From: a virus
Length of the DNA stretch: 32,304 nt
Direction: 5' to 3' (one strand)
IMG/VR virus record: IMGVR_UViG_3300008012_000091
Span: 1-32,304 of that record
The notes under the pieces are model-generated. The model was not told the origin of the DNA. It saw only the letters and a list, made by a program, of their open reading frames with translations, and ran no database searches. Position numbers and translations under genes: made by a program. Below are positions 1 to 6,294 of this stretch, piece after piece. The stretch's first letter is position 1, and every line of letters starts with the position of its first letter.

Positions 1-50
1 CCTTCGTGGATGTAAGGAGTTTGAAATCTTCCTATTACTACTGATAACAT
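1..50 (-). CDS. Nucleotidyltransferase N-terminus (partial, cut by window edge)
   Basis: Only the first 16 codons are in the window; the gene runs off the left edge. The peptide begins MLSVVIGRFQTPYIHEG. This resembles the opening beta strand and the start of the HxGH-type nucleotide-binding loop of cytidylyltransferase-like enzymes, such as NMN adenylyltransferases (GRFQPxHxGH). Several phages carry such enzymes for NAD salvage or related nucleotidyl transfer. A good ribosome site, AGGGGA, lies about 7 bases upstream of the ATG at 50-48, which supports a real start. It is the most distal leftward gene visible, 24 bases after the NinB-like gene. The substrate cannot be told from so short a piece. 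Confidence 0.6.
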   Translation of the reverse strand, partial: MLSVVIGRFQTPYIHE

Positions 51-74
51 GTTTATTCCCCTATTATTGATTAA

Positions 75-662
75 TTATTTTTCTGGTGGCGTTGGTATAT
101 CAATTCCATATCCTGCCGCCCACCTTATCACGGCATCAATATATTTAGTTATCTCGGACTTATTGCCTGCGTTAGAAATGGTTATCATACTTTGATACAC
201 TTCGCCATTAATTGGATTAACTTTTTCGCTAGTCAAACCCTCTTCGTCTTTGATGCAATGTCTTATCGCCTCGTGCAGCTCTGTTTCCTTCATGAAGTTA
301 CCTTCGCCTTTAAAGTGTTCTTGTATAGCAGGAATCACAACCCCCCAATAGTAACCCCTTTGCTCACAACTTGGTGGCGTGATAGCTGTAATCATCACTT
401 GAAAATCGTTGAAAGGCTCTTGCTTTATCCTTCTAGTCAACTCTTTTCCTAAAGTCATTTTTATATCTGGCAATAAATCAAATTCGGATTGCTTAAAGTG
501 AAACACTCTAGGGTCTATAATCTTCTTGATGGCTTTACTAGAAGTTTTAAATATAATCTCAACATCGCCAGCATTAGCCACTTGTTGAGCTTTAAAATAA
601 ACATTGTTAGCAAAGCTAGATAAATCTTCGCCTATTTTATATTTAGCTGTGTGCAGTATCAT
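75..662 (-). CDS. NinB-like recombination-associated protein
   Basis: A 195-aa protein. Its C-terminal half carries the pattern RGYYWGVVIPAI (about residues 102-113), then a LHEAIR segment, a WAA segment and a closing GIDIPTP. This pattern is common in phage proteins encoded beside RecT and YqaJ genes and resembles NinB/Orf-type recombination mediators, which load recombinase onto SSB-coated single strands. The start codon overlaps the stop of the YqaJ gene (ATGA), so the three recombination genes are translationally coupled. The N-terminal half (1-95) is not recognised. The family call is inference from motif and context; a generic phage hypothetical is the alternative. Confidence 0.5.
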   Translation of the reverse strand: MILHTAKYKIGEDLSSFANNVYFKAQQVANAGDVEIIFKTSSKAIKKIIDPRVFHFKQSEFDLLPDIKMTLGKELTRRIKQEPFNDFQVMITAITPPSCEQRGYYWGVVIPAIQEHFKGEGNFMKETELHEAIRHCIKDEEGLTSEKVNPINGEVYQSMITISNAGNKSEITKYIDAVIRWAAGYGIDIPTPPEK

Positions 663-1270
663 TTTAATTTACTTAAGTATTCATCGCGTATTGAAATAGT
701 TTTTTTAGCTAACTCGGAAAGTTTAGAAATATAATCTTCGTCACGCTCAACCCTTACAACAAATAATTTTCGCTCTTTAAAGTTGGGGTGGTACGAAACA
801 AAGTCACACCAACTTCTTTCACTAACCCATAAGCCACATTGAACTTGCTGAATGTAATCTTTAGGCATTTTACCATCTAAGATATAATTTAAGTGCGTTG
901 TGGCAAGAGGGCATTTAATTTCAATTAGACCATCATCACCAATCAAGCCGTCAGGACTATATCCAAAATTTCCACAATCACTTTTAAACATTGCTATCTC
1001 TTCAACTGAACACAAAGAGCTTTCCTGATAAGCTTGTCTGGCTAGGGGCTCTAGATCATTACCTCTTTGCATGGCGCTATTTTTATAAGTCTCTTCTGGT
1101 TTATCTAGTAAGTGCTGCGTGGCAAGCTCTAGCGCATACTTTGGAAGGGTGCTTGACTCTTTTGCTGTAGTAGCTGTAATAATCTTATTAAAATTAGAAG
1201 CTGTAGCAACTCCCATTCTTAATTTAAGCCACTCATCACTACCTTGTTCTATGTCTTTAATTATTTGCAT
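659..1270 (-). CDS. YqaJ-type (lambda exonuclease-like) recombination nuclease
   Basis: A 203-aa PD-(D/E)XK nuclease of the YqaJ viral recombinase family. The N-terminus has QGSDEWLKLRMGVATASNF, the usual family opening. Candidate catalytic residues are E74 (RGNDLEPLAR), D107 (YSPDGL) and E117/K119 (IEIKCP), followed by the helix with QQVQCGLWV (about 131-139). Such enzymes resect duplex ends 5' to 3' so that RecT can anneal the exposed strand. The length is normal for the family. The start overlaps the end of recT by 10 bases. Together the two genes form a Red-like single-strand annealing system, probably used in phage recombination or concatemer formation. Confidence 0.88.
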   Translation of the reverse strand: MQIIKDIEQGSDEWLKLRMGVATASNFNKIITATTAKESSTLPKYALELATQHLLDKPEETYKNSAMQRGNDLEPLARQAYQESSLCSVEEIAMFKSDCGNFGYSPDGLIGDDGLIEIKCPLATTHLNYILDGKMPKDYIQQVQCGLWVSERSWCDFVSYHPNFKERKLFVVRVERDEDYISKLSELAKKTISIRDEYLSKLK

Positions 1271-2115
1271 AAAGCCCCCTTTAATACTTCATATTTGTCA
1301 AGTGGAAGCTGGACAATAGATTCTATTTGATAAATAGAGTATATGTCCTTCTCGTCCTTTCCTGATTTTTTGATTAACTCTTGAAGTTCAAAAGCTTTTT
1401 CTGAGTCTATTAACTCCTTTTCTATAGGTTCAACAACTTTTGGCTCTAAATCATATTCTTTATTGTCATAATCAATAACTTCATCTAAGTCTTGATTGAT
1501 ACCTGCAAAATGAACTTTACAAGCTCTCTTGATTATAGCCACTTTCGCCTTCTCGGCAAACCATTTATTCCAAATAAATTGTTGCTTTGCACACCCTTTG
1601 ATTTTGTTTATTTCACTCAAAGACATAGTTTCACAAAAAGATCTCAATCTACCGCCCGATGTGTATGATATATAGCAAAACCCACCAATAATTTTAGAAT
1701 CATCAGCAAAAGGATTATTTCTAACCAGATTATACATAGTTGAATCACCTTCTTTAATCAACTTAAATTCATCACCCTCATAAACTAATTGGCAATCAAT
1801 ATTAGCGTCTGGGAAAGCTCTTTTAATCGAGTATATTAAGCCACGATACCCAACTTGAAGATTTGCTTCATTCTTATATTTAATCAAATGGCAATGCTGT
1901 CTGCCGTCAATTTCTAATTGTAAATCACACGCCTTTTTAACTGCAGTAACGATACTACTTGGAGTGCATAAAGTCAAATCGCCACCCTTAGTATCACCCT
2001 TTGTTTTAATAATTTCAGCCATAACATTAGCAGTATATTTATTCAACTTAACTCCTAAAGCTGCTTGAAGTGATTTAGACTCTTCTAATCTTTTTTGAAT
2101 TATTTGTAATGACAT
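1261..2115 (-). CDS. recT: RecT-family single-strand annealing protein
   Basis: A 284-aa protein with RecT hallmarks. There is a basic N-terminal region. A CTPSSIVTAVKKACDLQLEID block (about 50-70) follows, then GYRGLIYSIKR (about 89-99), GGFCYISYTSGG (about 144-155) and the W..WFAEKAKVAIIKRACK helix (about 183-201). RecT proteins bind single-stranded DNA and anneal complementary strands with a partner exonuclease, which is the next gene here. The acidic C-terminal tail (about 215-284) is typical and less conserved. An AAGGAAAAGAT ribosome site precedes the ATG at a good distance. The gene sits third from the window end of the leftward unit. Confidence 0.9.
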   Translation of the reverse strand: MSLQIIQKRLEESKSLQAALGVKLNKYTANVMAEIIKTKGDTKGGDLTLCTPSSIVTAVKKACDLQLEIDGRQHCHLIKYKNEANLQVGYRGLIYSIKRAFPDANIDCQLVYEGDEFKLIKEGDSTMYNLVRNNPFADDSKIIGGFCYISYTSGGRLRSFCETMSLSEINKIKGCAKQQFIWNKWFAEKAKVAIIKRACKVHFAGINQDLDEVIDYDNKEYDLEPKVVEPIEKELIDSEKAFELQELIKKSGKDEKDIYSIYQIESIVQLPLDKYEVLKGALCK

Positions 2116-2145
2116 ATCTTTTCCTTAATTAATTATTTAAACTCT

Positions 2146-2370
2146 CTATAATAAAGCCCTTCTATAGTCAGCGGTGACTTGCTTCTCGTGTCTTTCTTGC
2201 TGCATAGCCTCAACATTAGCAGTAATGTCACTTTGTGCCTTTTCTTGATACTCTGCAAGTTTCTTCCTCAACTCTTCTGCTAAATCAAGAAAGTCAGCAG
2301 GCTCTTGATCATTGTATGCGTCATGGATATAACCAGATACATCGTCAATAATATTTTGTGTGTTTGTCAT
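2146..2370 (-). CDS. Small acidic protein of unknown function
   Basis: A 74-aa protein I do not recognise. It is helical throughout: an acidic N-terminal half (DNQEPADFLDLAEELRKK) and a charged, probably coiled-coil C-terminal half (about 35-74). It is the first gene after promoter-like sequence A, followed by RecT with a 30-base gap, so it probably belongs to the recombination unit. It lacks a Shine-Dalgarno. Instead it is preceded by AAAACGGTAAATAAA, the same leader that precedes the gene starting at 7692. Confidence 0.6.
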   Translation of the reverse strand: MTNTQNIIDDVSGYIHDAYNDQEPADFLDLAEELRKKLAEYQEKAQSDITANVEAMQQERHEKQVTADYRRALL

Positions 2371-2376
2371 TTTTAT

Positions 2377-2386
2377 TTACCGTTTT
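2377..2386 (-). repeat. AAAACGGTAA leader element, copy 1
   Basis: AAAACGGTAA on the minus strand, 7-16 bases upstream of the start of the 74-aa gene. Identical copies lie in both leaders of the central divergent region. The role is unknown: it could enhance translation or act as an antitermination (nut-like) RNA site. Confidence 0.4.
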
Positions 2387-2403
2387 TGTTAATAAGTGAA
2401 TAT

Positions 2404-2432
2404 AGTTTGACGCACTAAAAATAGCATGTCAA
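2404..2432 (-). promoter_or_regulatory. Promoter-like sequence A for the recombination genes
   Basis: Minus-strand -35 box TTGACA at 2432-2427, then 17 bases to CAAACT (2409-2404), a poor -10. The 5' half, from the box through TAGTGCGT, is nearly identical to promoter B at 2805-2833, differing only by transitions. It lies just upstream of the 74-aa gene, recT and the nuclease. It could equally be an operator that mimics a -35 region. Confidence 0.45.
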
Positions 2433-2436
2433 TACT

Positions 2437-2679
2437 TTATTTCAATATTCTTATAATTAATCCACGAGGTGTTAAATCTTTATTGAGCCCATTTTTACCG
2501 CCCTCAACTGATTTTTTAATATAACCTAATTCAACAAGTTTTCTTAGATGAAGGTCAATGGTTGATATGCTAACACTTAGTTCTTTTGCTATATCTTTTT
2601 TATAAAACTTTTGAGTGTCCTTACTTTTCAGTAAGGTTATTAGTTTAAATGTTTGTGGTTTTAGTTCTTTATATTTCAT
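2437..2679 (-). CDS. Winged-helix DNA-binding regulator
   Basis: An 80-aa protein. Residues about 25-50 (FYKKDIAKELSVSISTIDLHLRKLVELGYI) form a clear helix-turn-helix followed by a wing (KKSVEGGKNG). This is the ArsR/MarR/LexA-like fold used by small repressors and activators. It stands alone between two related promoter-like sequences (B upstream, A downstream), which makes it a good candidate for the protein that binds them. It has no Shine-Dalgarno, and tandem 10-bp repeats lie 15-38 bases upstream of its start. Whether it represses or activates cannot be told. Confidence 0.75.
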   Translation of the reverse strand: MKYKELKPQTFKLITLLKSKDTQKFYKKDIAKELSVSISTIDLHLRKLVELGYIKKSVEGGKNGLNKDLTPRGLIIRILK

Positions 2680-2693
2680 TTTTTATTTTTATT

Positions 2694-2717
2694 TAATTGA
2701 ATCTAATTGAATCTAAT
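2694..2717. repeat. Tandem 10-bp repeat upstream of the winged-helix gene
   Basis: TAATTGAATC occurs twice head to tail (2694-2703, 2704-2713), followed by a partial third copy (TAAT). The 10-bp period places the copies on one face of the helix. The position, 15-38 bases before the regulator's start codon, suits autoregulation, but this is inference. Confidence 0.5.
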
Positions 2718-2776
2718 AGCAGATCTTTTTGGTATCCTTTTGCAAACCGTATCCCAATAACACCTCCGTTTGGCGA

Positions 2777-2804
2777 TTCACCTTAAAAAGATAATTGAGG
2801 TGAA
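2777..2804. promoter_or_regulatory. Inverted repeat at the start of the promoter B transcript
   Basis: TTCACCT (2777-2783) and AGGTGAA (2798-2804) form a perfect 7-bp inverted repeat with a 14-base spacer. It lies immediately downstream of the -10 of promoter B on the minus strand. It could be an operator or a hairpin at the very 5' end of the mRNA. Confidence 0.45.
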
Positions 2805-2833
2805 ATATTAACACGCTAGAAATGACATATCAA
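2805..2833 (-). promoter_or_regulatory. Promoter-like sequence B for the winged-helix gene
   Basis: Minus-strand -35 TTGATA (2833-2828), 17-base spacer, -10 TAATAT (2810-2805). The upstream half matches sequence A closely. The leader to the winged-helix gene is about 120 bases. It contains GGAGGTG followed 3 bases later by a TTG codon, a possible short leader ORF. Confidence 0.5.
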
Positions 2834-2840
2834 TACTTTT

Positions 2841-3314
2841 CTATATATTTCTAAGTATCTCAATAAAATCATCAACCTTTTTGTCTGCGCTAATCTTTAA
2901 TTTTTCCCAGTCTTTATCAGAAATATCTTTACCGTCAAACGTCTTTTCTTGTTCTCTTGCTAATCTTAAAAACTCTTCAACTAAATCTTCAATCTCTTGC
3001 TCCAGTAAATCATCTTCTTTCATAGTCCAACATACAAGATGAAGTGCCATGACTAACTTATGTGTATTTACATGATTTGTTTGTTTATCTGTGAATAGGT
3101 CGTAAATGCGTAGTATGCCAGACTTAAAACATCTTCTATGCATCTTGACCTTGTCTTTGCTATGCTCTTTTATCTTTGAATCAAAAAGAGAGTTGCAAAG
3201 CTCTTTTAGTTTAACTGTCCTTTTACTCGTCTTACCTTTTTCAATACCGATCTGTGATATTTCAGACAAGAGAGGTAGTAAATAATATCTTTGGCAAAAT
3301 TCTTTATCTCTCAT
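2841..3314 (-). CDS. Unknown 157-aa early protein
   Basis: I do not recognise this protein. It is soluble, mostly helical and highly charged. There is a Lys/Arg-rich first half (about 20-65: KGKTSKRTVKLKELCN and KMHRRCFKSGI) and an acidic, helical second half (about 100-157). It overlaps the end of the 72-aa gene by ATGA, so the two are coupled and lie directly downstream of the DnaB-like helicase gene. Neighbours suggest a role in replication or early takeover, but nothing in the sequence fixes it. Confidence 0.55.
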   Translation of the reverse strand: MRDKEFCQRYYLLPLLSEISQIGIEKGKTSKRTVKLKELCNSLFDSKIKEHSKDKVKMHRRCFKSGILRIYDLFTDKQTNHVNTHKLVMALHLVCWTMKEDDLLEQEIEDLVEEFLRLAREQEKTFDGKDISDKDWEKLKISADKKVDDFIEILRNI

Positions 3315-3529
3315 TTTTTCTTTATTGAATTGATGAAATTATCAACGTTAAAAGTTGACTTGTCTTTTATAATTTCTTGCATTTTGTCAAAGTTCCCAGA
3401 CCTTATCAAAGCCTTATATTGATCTAAACTATCGAAATATTGCAAAAACTTATTCTCATTGTCTTCAAAGAATTTAACTTTTGAGTTATTTATTAAGATC
3501 CTTTGCATCGCTTGTTTTATGTGTTGCAT
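3311..3529 (-). CDS. Unknown 72-aa early protein
   Basis: A small, helical, Lys-rich protein (MQHIKQAMQRILINN at the start, a DNFINSIKKK tail). An AAAGAG stretch lies upstream of the ATG. It sits 12 bases after the helicase stop and overlaps the next gene by 4 bases. In many phages a small helicase loader or primase-accessory protein lies beside the helicase, but there is no motif here to claim that. Confidence 0.5.
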   Translation of the reverse strand: MQHIKQAMQRILINNSKVKFFEDNENKFLQYFDSLDQYKALIRSGNFDKMQEIIKDKSTFNVDNFINSIKKK

Positions 3530-3541
3530 AGCTACTCTTTA

Positions 3542-4810
3542 TCAAAAATTATTAATTTCGGTAAATCTGCCGAACTCACCCTCAAGCTGAAAATGAATAT
3601 CTCCCGACTTACCATCCCTATTTTTAGCTAAAATCCACGTGCCAGCCATAGAATAGTAACTATCTTTCCTCTTATCTTCCTCTAGCTCTTCTCTATGAAT
3701 AATGATTGCTACATCTGCATTTTTTTCGATAGCACTTGAACCCTCGAAGTGTGCAAGTGTCGGTTTATCAACCCCACCTCTGTTAATTTGTGCCGCTGCA
3801 ATCATGGCAATATCAAACTTCTGCGCCATTGCCTTTAATGCAACCACGTTCTTGCTTATCTCCATTGTTGCCGAATTAGTATTCTGATTATCATAAGTTA
3901 TGTGTTGCACATAATCGATAAATACCGCATCAACTGGTTCCTCCGCTATCTTGTTTTTAATTAACCTCTCTATATCCTTCGCCTTCATCCCAGTCGAATC
4001 ATTAATATAAACGCCAAGATTAGACAACTCCTCCTCCGCATTTATTACCTTTTCATAATCCGCAGCATTCAAAAGGTTTTTAGCTATCTTCCAAGATGGC
4101 ACTGACGAGATATTAGAAAGAAATTTGAATGTCACTCTATCGCTATCAACCTCAAGCGAGACAAAAAGGCACTTTTTACCATTTCTTGATGCCCTTAAAG
4201 CTATATCCTGAAGAAGCGTAGTTTTTCCAACTGCCGTTCTCGCTCCTATAATTGCCAATTGTTTGGAATAGAAACCCCCATTCAGTTTGTGATCCAAGTT
4301 AAGAAATCCAGTCGATACGATATTCGGCTTAACTCCTAACTTCCTCCTATCCTTTATACCATCAATGACATTGGAGATATGTTGAGTCGGCTTAATGTTG
4401 CTTTGTATATCCAACTTCGCTAATTCGTTGTCAATTAAAGCTGTTATCTTCTCTATATTGTCACCTTCTTCTAATTTCAATCTTGAATCAAGCAGAACTG
4501 CGTTTAGCTCTCTTTTCTTCCAGAAGTCAATTAGAATAAAAGCATAATCTCTTACTCGAAGCATGCCGTCAGTATTTAATATTTCATTTCTAGCTTCAGA
4601 GTTGTCACCAAAAAATTCAACAATACTAATCACATCAACTGGTTTTTCGTTGTTAAGCTTTTCAGTAATAAAATTATATAGATTAGCATGCAGTTCTTGC
4701 GCGAAGTGCTTAGCTTCTAAGATGTCACTTACTTTGTAAAAAGCATCGTTATTCATTATGATTTTGCAAAGTAAAGCTCTTTCCGCTTCTAAGTTATAAA
4801 AATTAGTCAT
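3542..4810 (-). CDS. dnaB: DnaB-type replicative helicase
   Basis: A 422-aa RecA-fold helicase. Residues 1-100 match the DnaB N-terminal helical domain (NLEAERALLCKII). The ATPase domain has Walker A GARTAVGKTT (189-198), Walker B DAVFIDYVQ (294-302), a sensor/DNA-loop region QINRG (342-346) and an AKNRDGKSG loop (395-403) that contains the likely arginine finger. Such hexamers unwind the fork ahead of the polymerase. It is slightly shorter than bacterial DnaB, as is common in phages. Its start overlaps the stop of the initiator-like gene by one base (TAATG). This gives an initiator-helicase pair like lambda O-P or P22 18-12. Confidence 0.92.
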   Translation of the reverse strand: MTNFYNLEAERALLCKIIMNNDAFYKVSDILEAKHFAQELHANLYNFITEKLNNEKPVDVISIVEFFGDNSEARNEILNTDGMLRVRDYAFILIDFWKKRELNAVLLDSRLKLEEGDNIEKITALIDNELAKLDIQSNIKPTQHISNVIDGIKDRRKLGVKPNIVSTGFLNLDHKLNGGFYSKQLAIIGARTAVGKTTLLQDIALRASRNGKKCLFVSLEVDSDRVTFKFLSNISSVPSWKIAKNLLNAADYEKVINAEEELSNLGVYINDSTGMKAKDIERLIKNKIAEEPVDAVFIDYVQHITYDNQNTNSATMEISKNVVALKAMAQKFDIAMIAAAQINRGGVDKPTLAHFEGSSAIEKNADVAIIIHREELEEDKRKDSYYSMAGTWILAKNRDGKSGDIHFQLEGEFGRFTEINNF

Positions 4811-5607
4811 TAGAATTTTGGTTCAAAGTTAGTAATATTAAGCTCTTTAGAGATCTTGTCTTTTATTTCATTTCTCAAATCAATATCAAGATTTTGATAC
4901 TTTTTAAAACTATCTGCATTGGTAAACCATATTTGCGCTTTATTTGGCGTAGAAATGATAATTTGAGTTATTAAGCTATGTCCTATCATTTTATTAATAA
5001 AATCAACTGTGTGTGTATTTGTGTTTGATTTAGACGTATTCTGATTATCGGTTTTAGCTTCCCAAGTCAAAAGCTTCTGTTTCCAGTTCTTAACTTGATT
5101 TCCTTTTGCATCTTTCCAATCACCAGCAGAATAATAATCAAAAAACTTCTTGGCATCTACTGAATTATTTCTTTCTTTGCAATAATCTTGAACATCCTGC
5201 AAAATTGGCGGCACAAATCTTTTTTTATTATTACTTTCTTTTTTACTTTCCTTCTTACTATCACTATCACTCTTACTATCACTATCTGCTAGATTTGCTA
5301 ACTTTTGCTTGCATTTGCTAGCATTTGCTACCTTTTGCTTACCACCTTTCGAGCCAGCTATTCGCCTAACTTCACAAGTGTTCCTATACTTTTCTTCATC
5401 TCTTAAAAATTGGTTTAGAAACGGCTCGAAAACGATAGAAATAAGATTGTCTTCTGGTAACGATTTAGTTTCTTGATAGTTAGCTATGGCCTTAAAAAGC
5501 TCTCCAGCTTTTTCATTATTTAGTTTTTTTAAAACTGATAAACTATCTTTATGAATTATAAAGCTTTTACGATTGATTATTTGATTTGTCATTTTGATAC
5601 ATTTCAT
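4810..5607 (-). CDS. DUF6291-like replication initiator candidate
   Basis: A 265-aa protein. Residues about 10-95 (SFIIHKDSLSVLKKLNNEKAG to a basic RRIAGSKGGK) resemble the DUF6291 domain found in phage replication modules. A low-complexity Ser/Asp/Glu/Lys linker (about 105-135) follows. A second block (about 138-185: FVPPILQDVQDYC, FFDYYSAGDWKD, NWKQKLLTWEAK) is typical of initiators encoded beside DnaB-type helicases. The linker DNA carries five 10-bp iterons, a likely origin. The gene overlaps the preceding 67-aa gene and the helicase start. Neither the first ATG (5607) nor the next one (5592, MTNQII) has a Shine-Dalgarno, so the start is uncertain. Confidence 0.7.
   Translation of the reverse strand: MKCIKMTNQIINRKSFIIHKDSLSVLKKLNNEKAGELFKAIANYQETKSLPEDNLISIVFEPFLNQFLRDEEKYRNTCEVRRIAGSKGGKQKVANASKCKQKLANLADSDSKSDSDSKKESKKESNNKKRFVPPILQDVQDYCKERNNSVDAKKFFDYYSAGDWKDAKGNQVKNWKQKLLTWEAKTDNQNTSKSNTNTHTVDFINKMIGHSLITQIIISTPNKAQIWFTNADSFKKYQNLDIDLRNEIKDKISKELNITNFEPKF
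5291..5340. repeat. Five iterons with 10-bp period, candidate replication origin
   Basis: TTTGCT begins at 5294, 5304, 5314, 5324 and 5334. The 10-mer consensus is close to NNWTTTGCTW. The array lies inside the initiator-like gene, next to a pyrimidine-rich tract (5221-5290) with repeated ACTATC and ACTTTC. The period is not a multiple of three, so the repeats are read in all three frames and cannot be explained by a protein repeat alone. Confidence 0.65.
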
Positions 5608-5770
5608 TAATTAACATTTCACATACATTATTTTTATACGAGTAAAGCACCTTTTTGAAAGACTGTTTCTGCTCGTTTGATGCTTGCATAGATTCTAGTA
5701 TTGGCATTAAATACCCGACTAGCTTTCTTGCTTCATCATTTAATATTTCTTCGATTTTATATTTATTCAT
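5567..5770 (-). CDS. Unknown 67-aa early protein
   Basis: Not recognised. A helical protein with an acidic start (KIEEILNDEARKLVGYL) and a more polar, basic middle. Its C-terminus overlaps the start of the initiator-like gene, so it is coupled to replication. A promoter-like sequence ends only about 8 bases before a likely transcript start upstream of this ATG, leaving almost no leader and no Shine-Dalgarno. Confidence 0.55.
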   Translation of the reverse strand: MNKYKIEEILNDEARKLVGYLMPILESMQASNEQKQSFKKVLYSYKNNVCEMLINEMYQNDKSNNQS

Positions 5771-5784
5771 TGCATGTATTACAT

Positions 5785-5814
5785 ATTATAGCGAAGAGGG
5801 AAAACGGTAATCAA
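5785..5814 (-). promoter_or_regulatory. Candidate promoter for the replication genes
   Basis: Minus strand: perfect -10 TATAAT at 5790-5785, with TTGATT (4 of 6) at 5814-5809 after an 18-base spacer. Transcription would begin near 5778, only about 8 bases before the ATG at 5770. An inverted repeat (5793-5830) covers the -35 region. Confidence 0.5.
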
Positions 5815-5830
5815 CCCGCTCCGCCTCTTC
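5793..5830. promoter_or_regulatory. Inverted repeat over the replication promoter
   Basis: GAAGAGG (5793-5799) pairs with CCTCTTC (5824-5830), with a smaller CGG/CCG pair nested inside. It brackets the -35 region. Options are a repressor operator, or a weak terminator for the 57-aa HTH gene upstream; there is no strong T-run. Confidence 0.4.
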
Positions 5831-5859
5831 AATTATTATTATACATCCTAAAAAGTAAA

Positions 5860-6033
5860 CTACTTTTTAAAATCACTTAAAGTTTTTCTTGGCCTACCTG
5901 CCTTTCTTACCTTCTCAAAGCCATTTTGACGCAAGAAGTTATAAAAAGAACCTGTACTTTTAAAACCGTATTTTTTCATCAAGTCATTAATTTTAATCGA
6001 TGTATCTTGATAATCTTTTTTAAAATCTTTCAT
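5860..6033 (-). CDS. Small HTH protein with AT-hook-like tail
   Basis: A 57-aa ORF starting at the ATG at 6033-6031 and ending TAG at 5862-5860. Residues about 13-38 (IKINDLMKKYGFKSTGSFYN) look like a helix-turn-helix, followed by a basic tail with AGRPRK (about 45-50). GRP flanked by basic residues is the core of an AT-hook, which binds the minor groove of AT-rich DNA. It lies just upstream of the replication promoter and could act there. No Shine-Dalgarno is visible. The short length limits confidence, but the composition is protein-like and the frame fits the operon. Confidence 0.6.
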   Translation of the reverse strand: MKDFKKDYQDTSIKINDLMKKYGFKSTGSFYNFLRQNGFEKVRKAGRPRKTLSDFKK

Positions 6034-6069
6034 TGTTTTATTGTTATTTTTCTTAACTTAGCTAGAAAC

Positions 6070-6291
6070 CTAGCCTTTAACCTTATTAGCCTTCTTATCA
6101 TTTTCTTTTTGAATTTGTTTATAAAGAACAGAAAGACATAAAAGGTCTTCCCACTCTGGCTTATATTCGCCACTTCTAACCGCCTCTTTCTCCTTCTCAA
6201 AATATTCAACATAATCATTTTTTTCAGAGTTCTTTAAAAGAGCGGTTAAATTGTCACAAAGATTCATAAATCTACTTTCTACACTACCCAT
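6070..6291 (-). CDS. Unknown 73-aa early protein
   Basis: Not recognised. An acidic helical protein (YVEYFEKEKEAVRSGEYKPEWEDLLCLSVLYKQIQKEND), probably a coiled coil, ending in a basic tail. It starts 3 bases after the stop of the 81-aa gene. A later in-frame Met (residue 9, MNLCDN) is a possible alternative start, since neither has a clear Shine-Dalgarno. Confidence 0.5.
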   Translation of the reverse strand: MGSVESRFMNLCDNLTALLKNSEKNDYVEYFEKEKEAVRSGEYKPEWEDLLCLSVLYKQIQKENDKKANKVKG

Positions 6292-6294
6292 AAT

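Noticed and set aside
192-452. Plus-strand ORF opposite the NinB-like gene
   Set aside because: Antisense to a better supported gene, rich in Cys/His/Leu as shadow frames are, with no ribosome site or operon fit.
5221-5290. ACTATC/ACTTTC repeats as a separate regulatory array
   Set aside because: They largely encode the Ser/Asp/Lys-rich linker. Kept only as a possible part of the candidate origin.
6030-6218. 62-aa minus-strand ORF rich in Arg/Lys
   Set aside because: Overlaps the 73-aa ORF in another frame over most of its length and has a biased shadow-like composition. The 73-aa frame has a more normal composition and fits the operon spacing.
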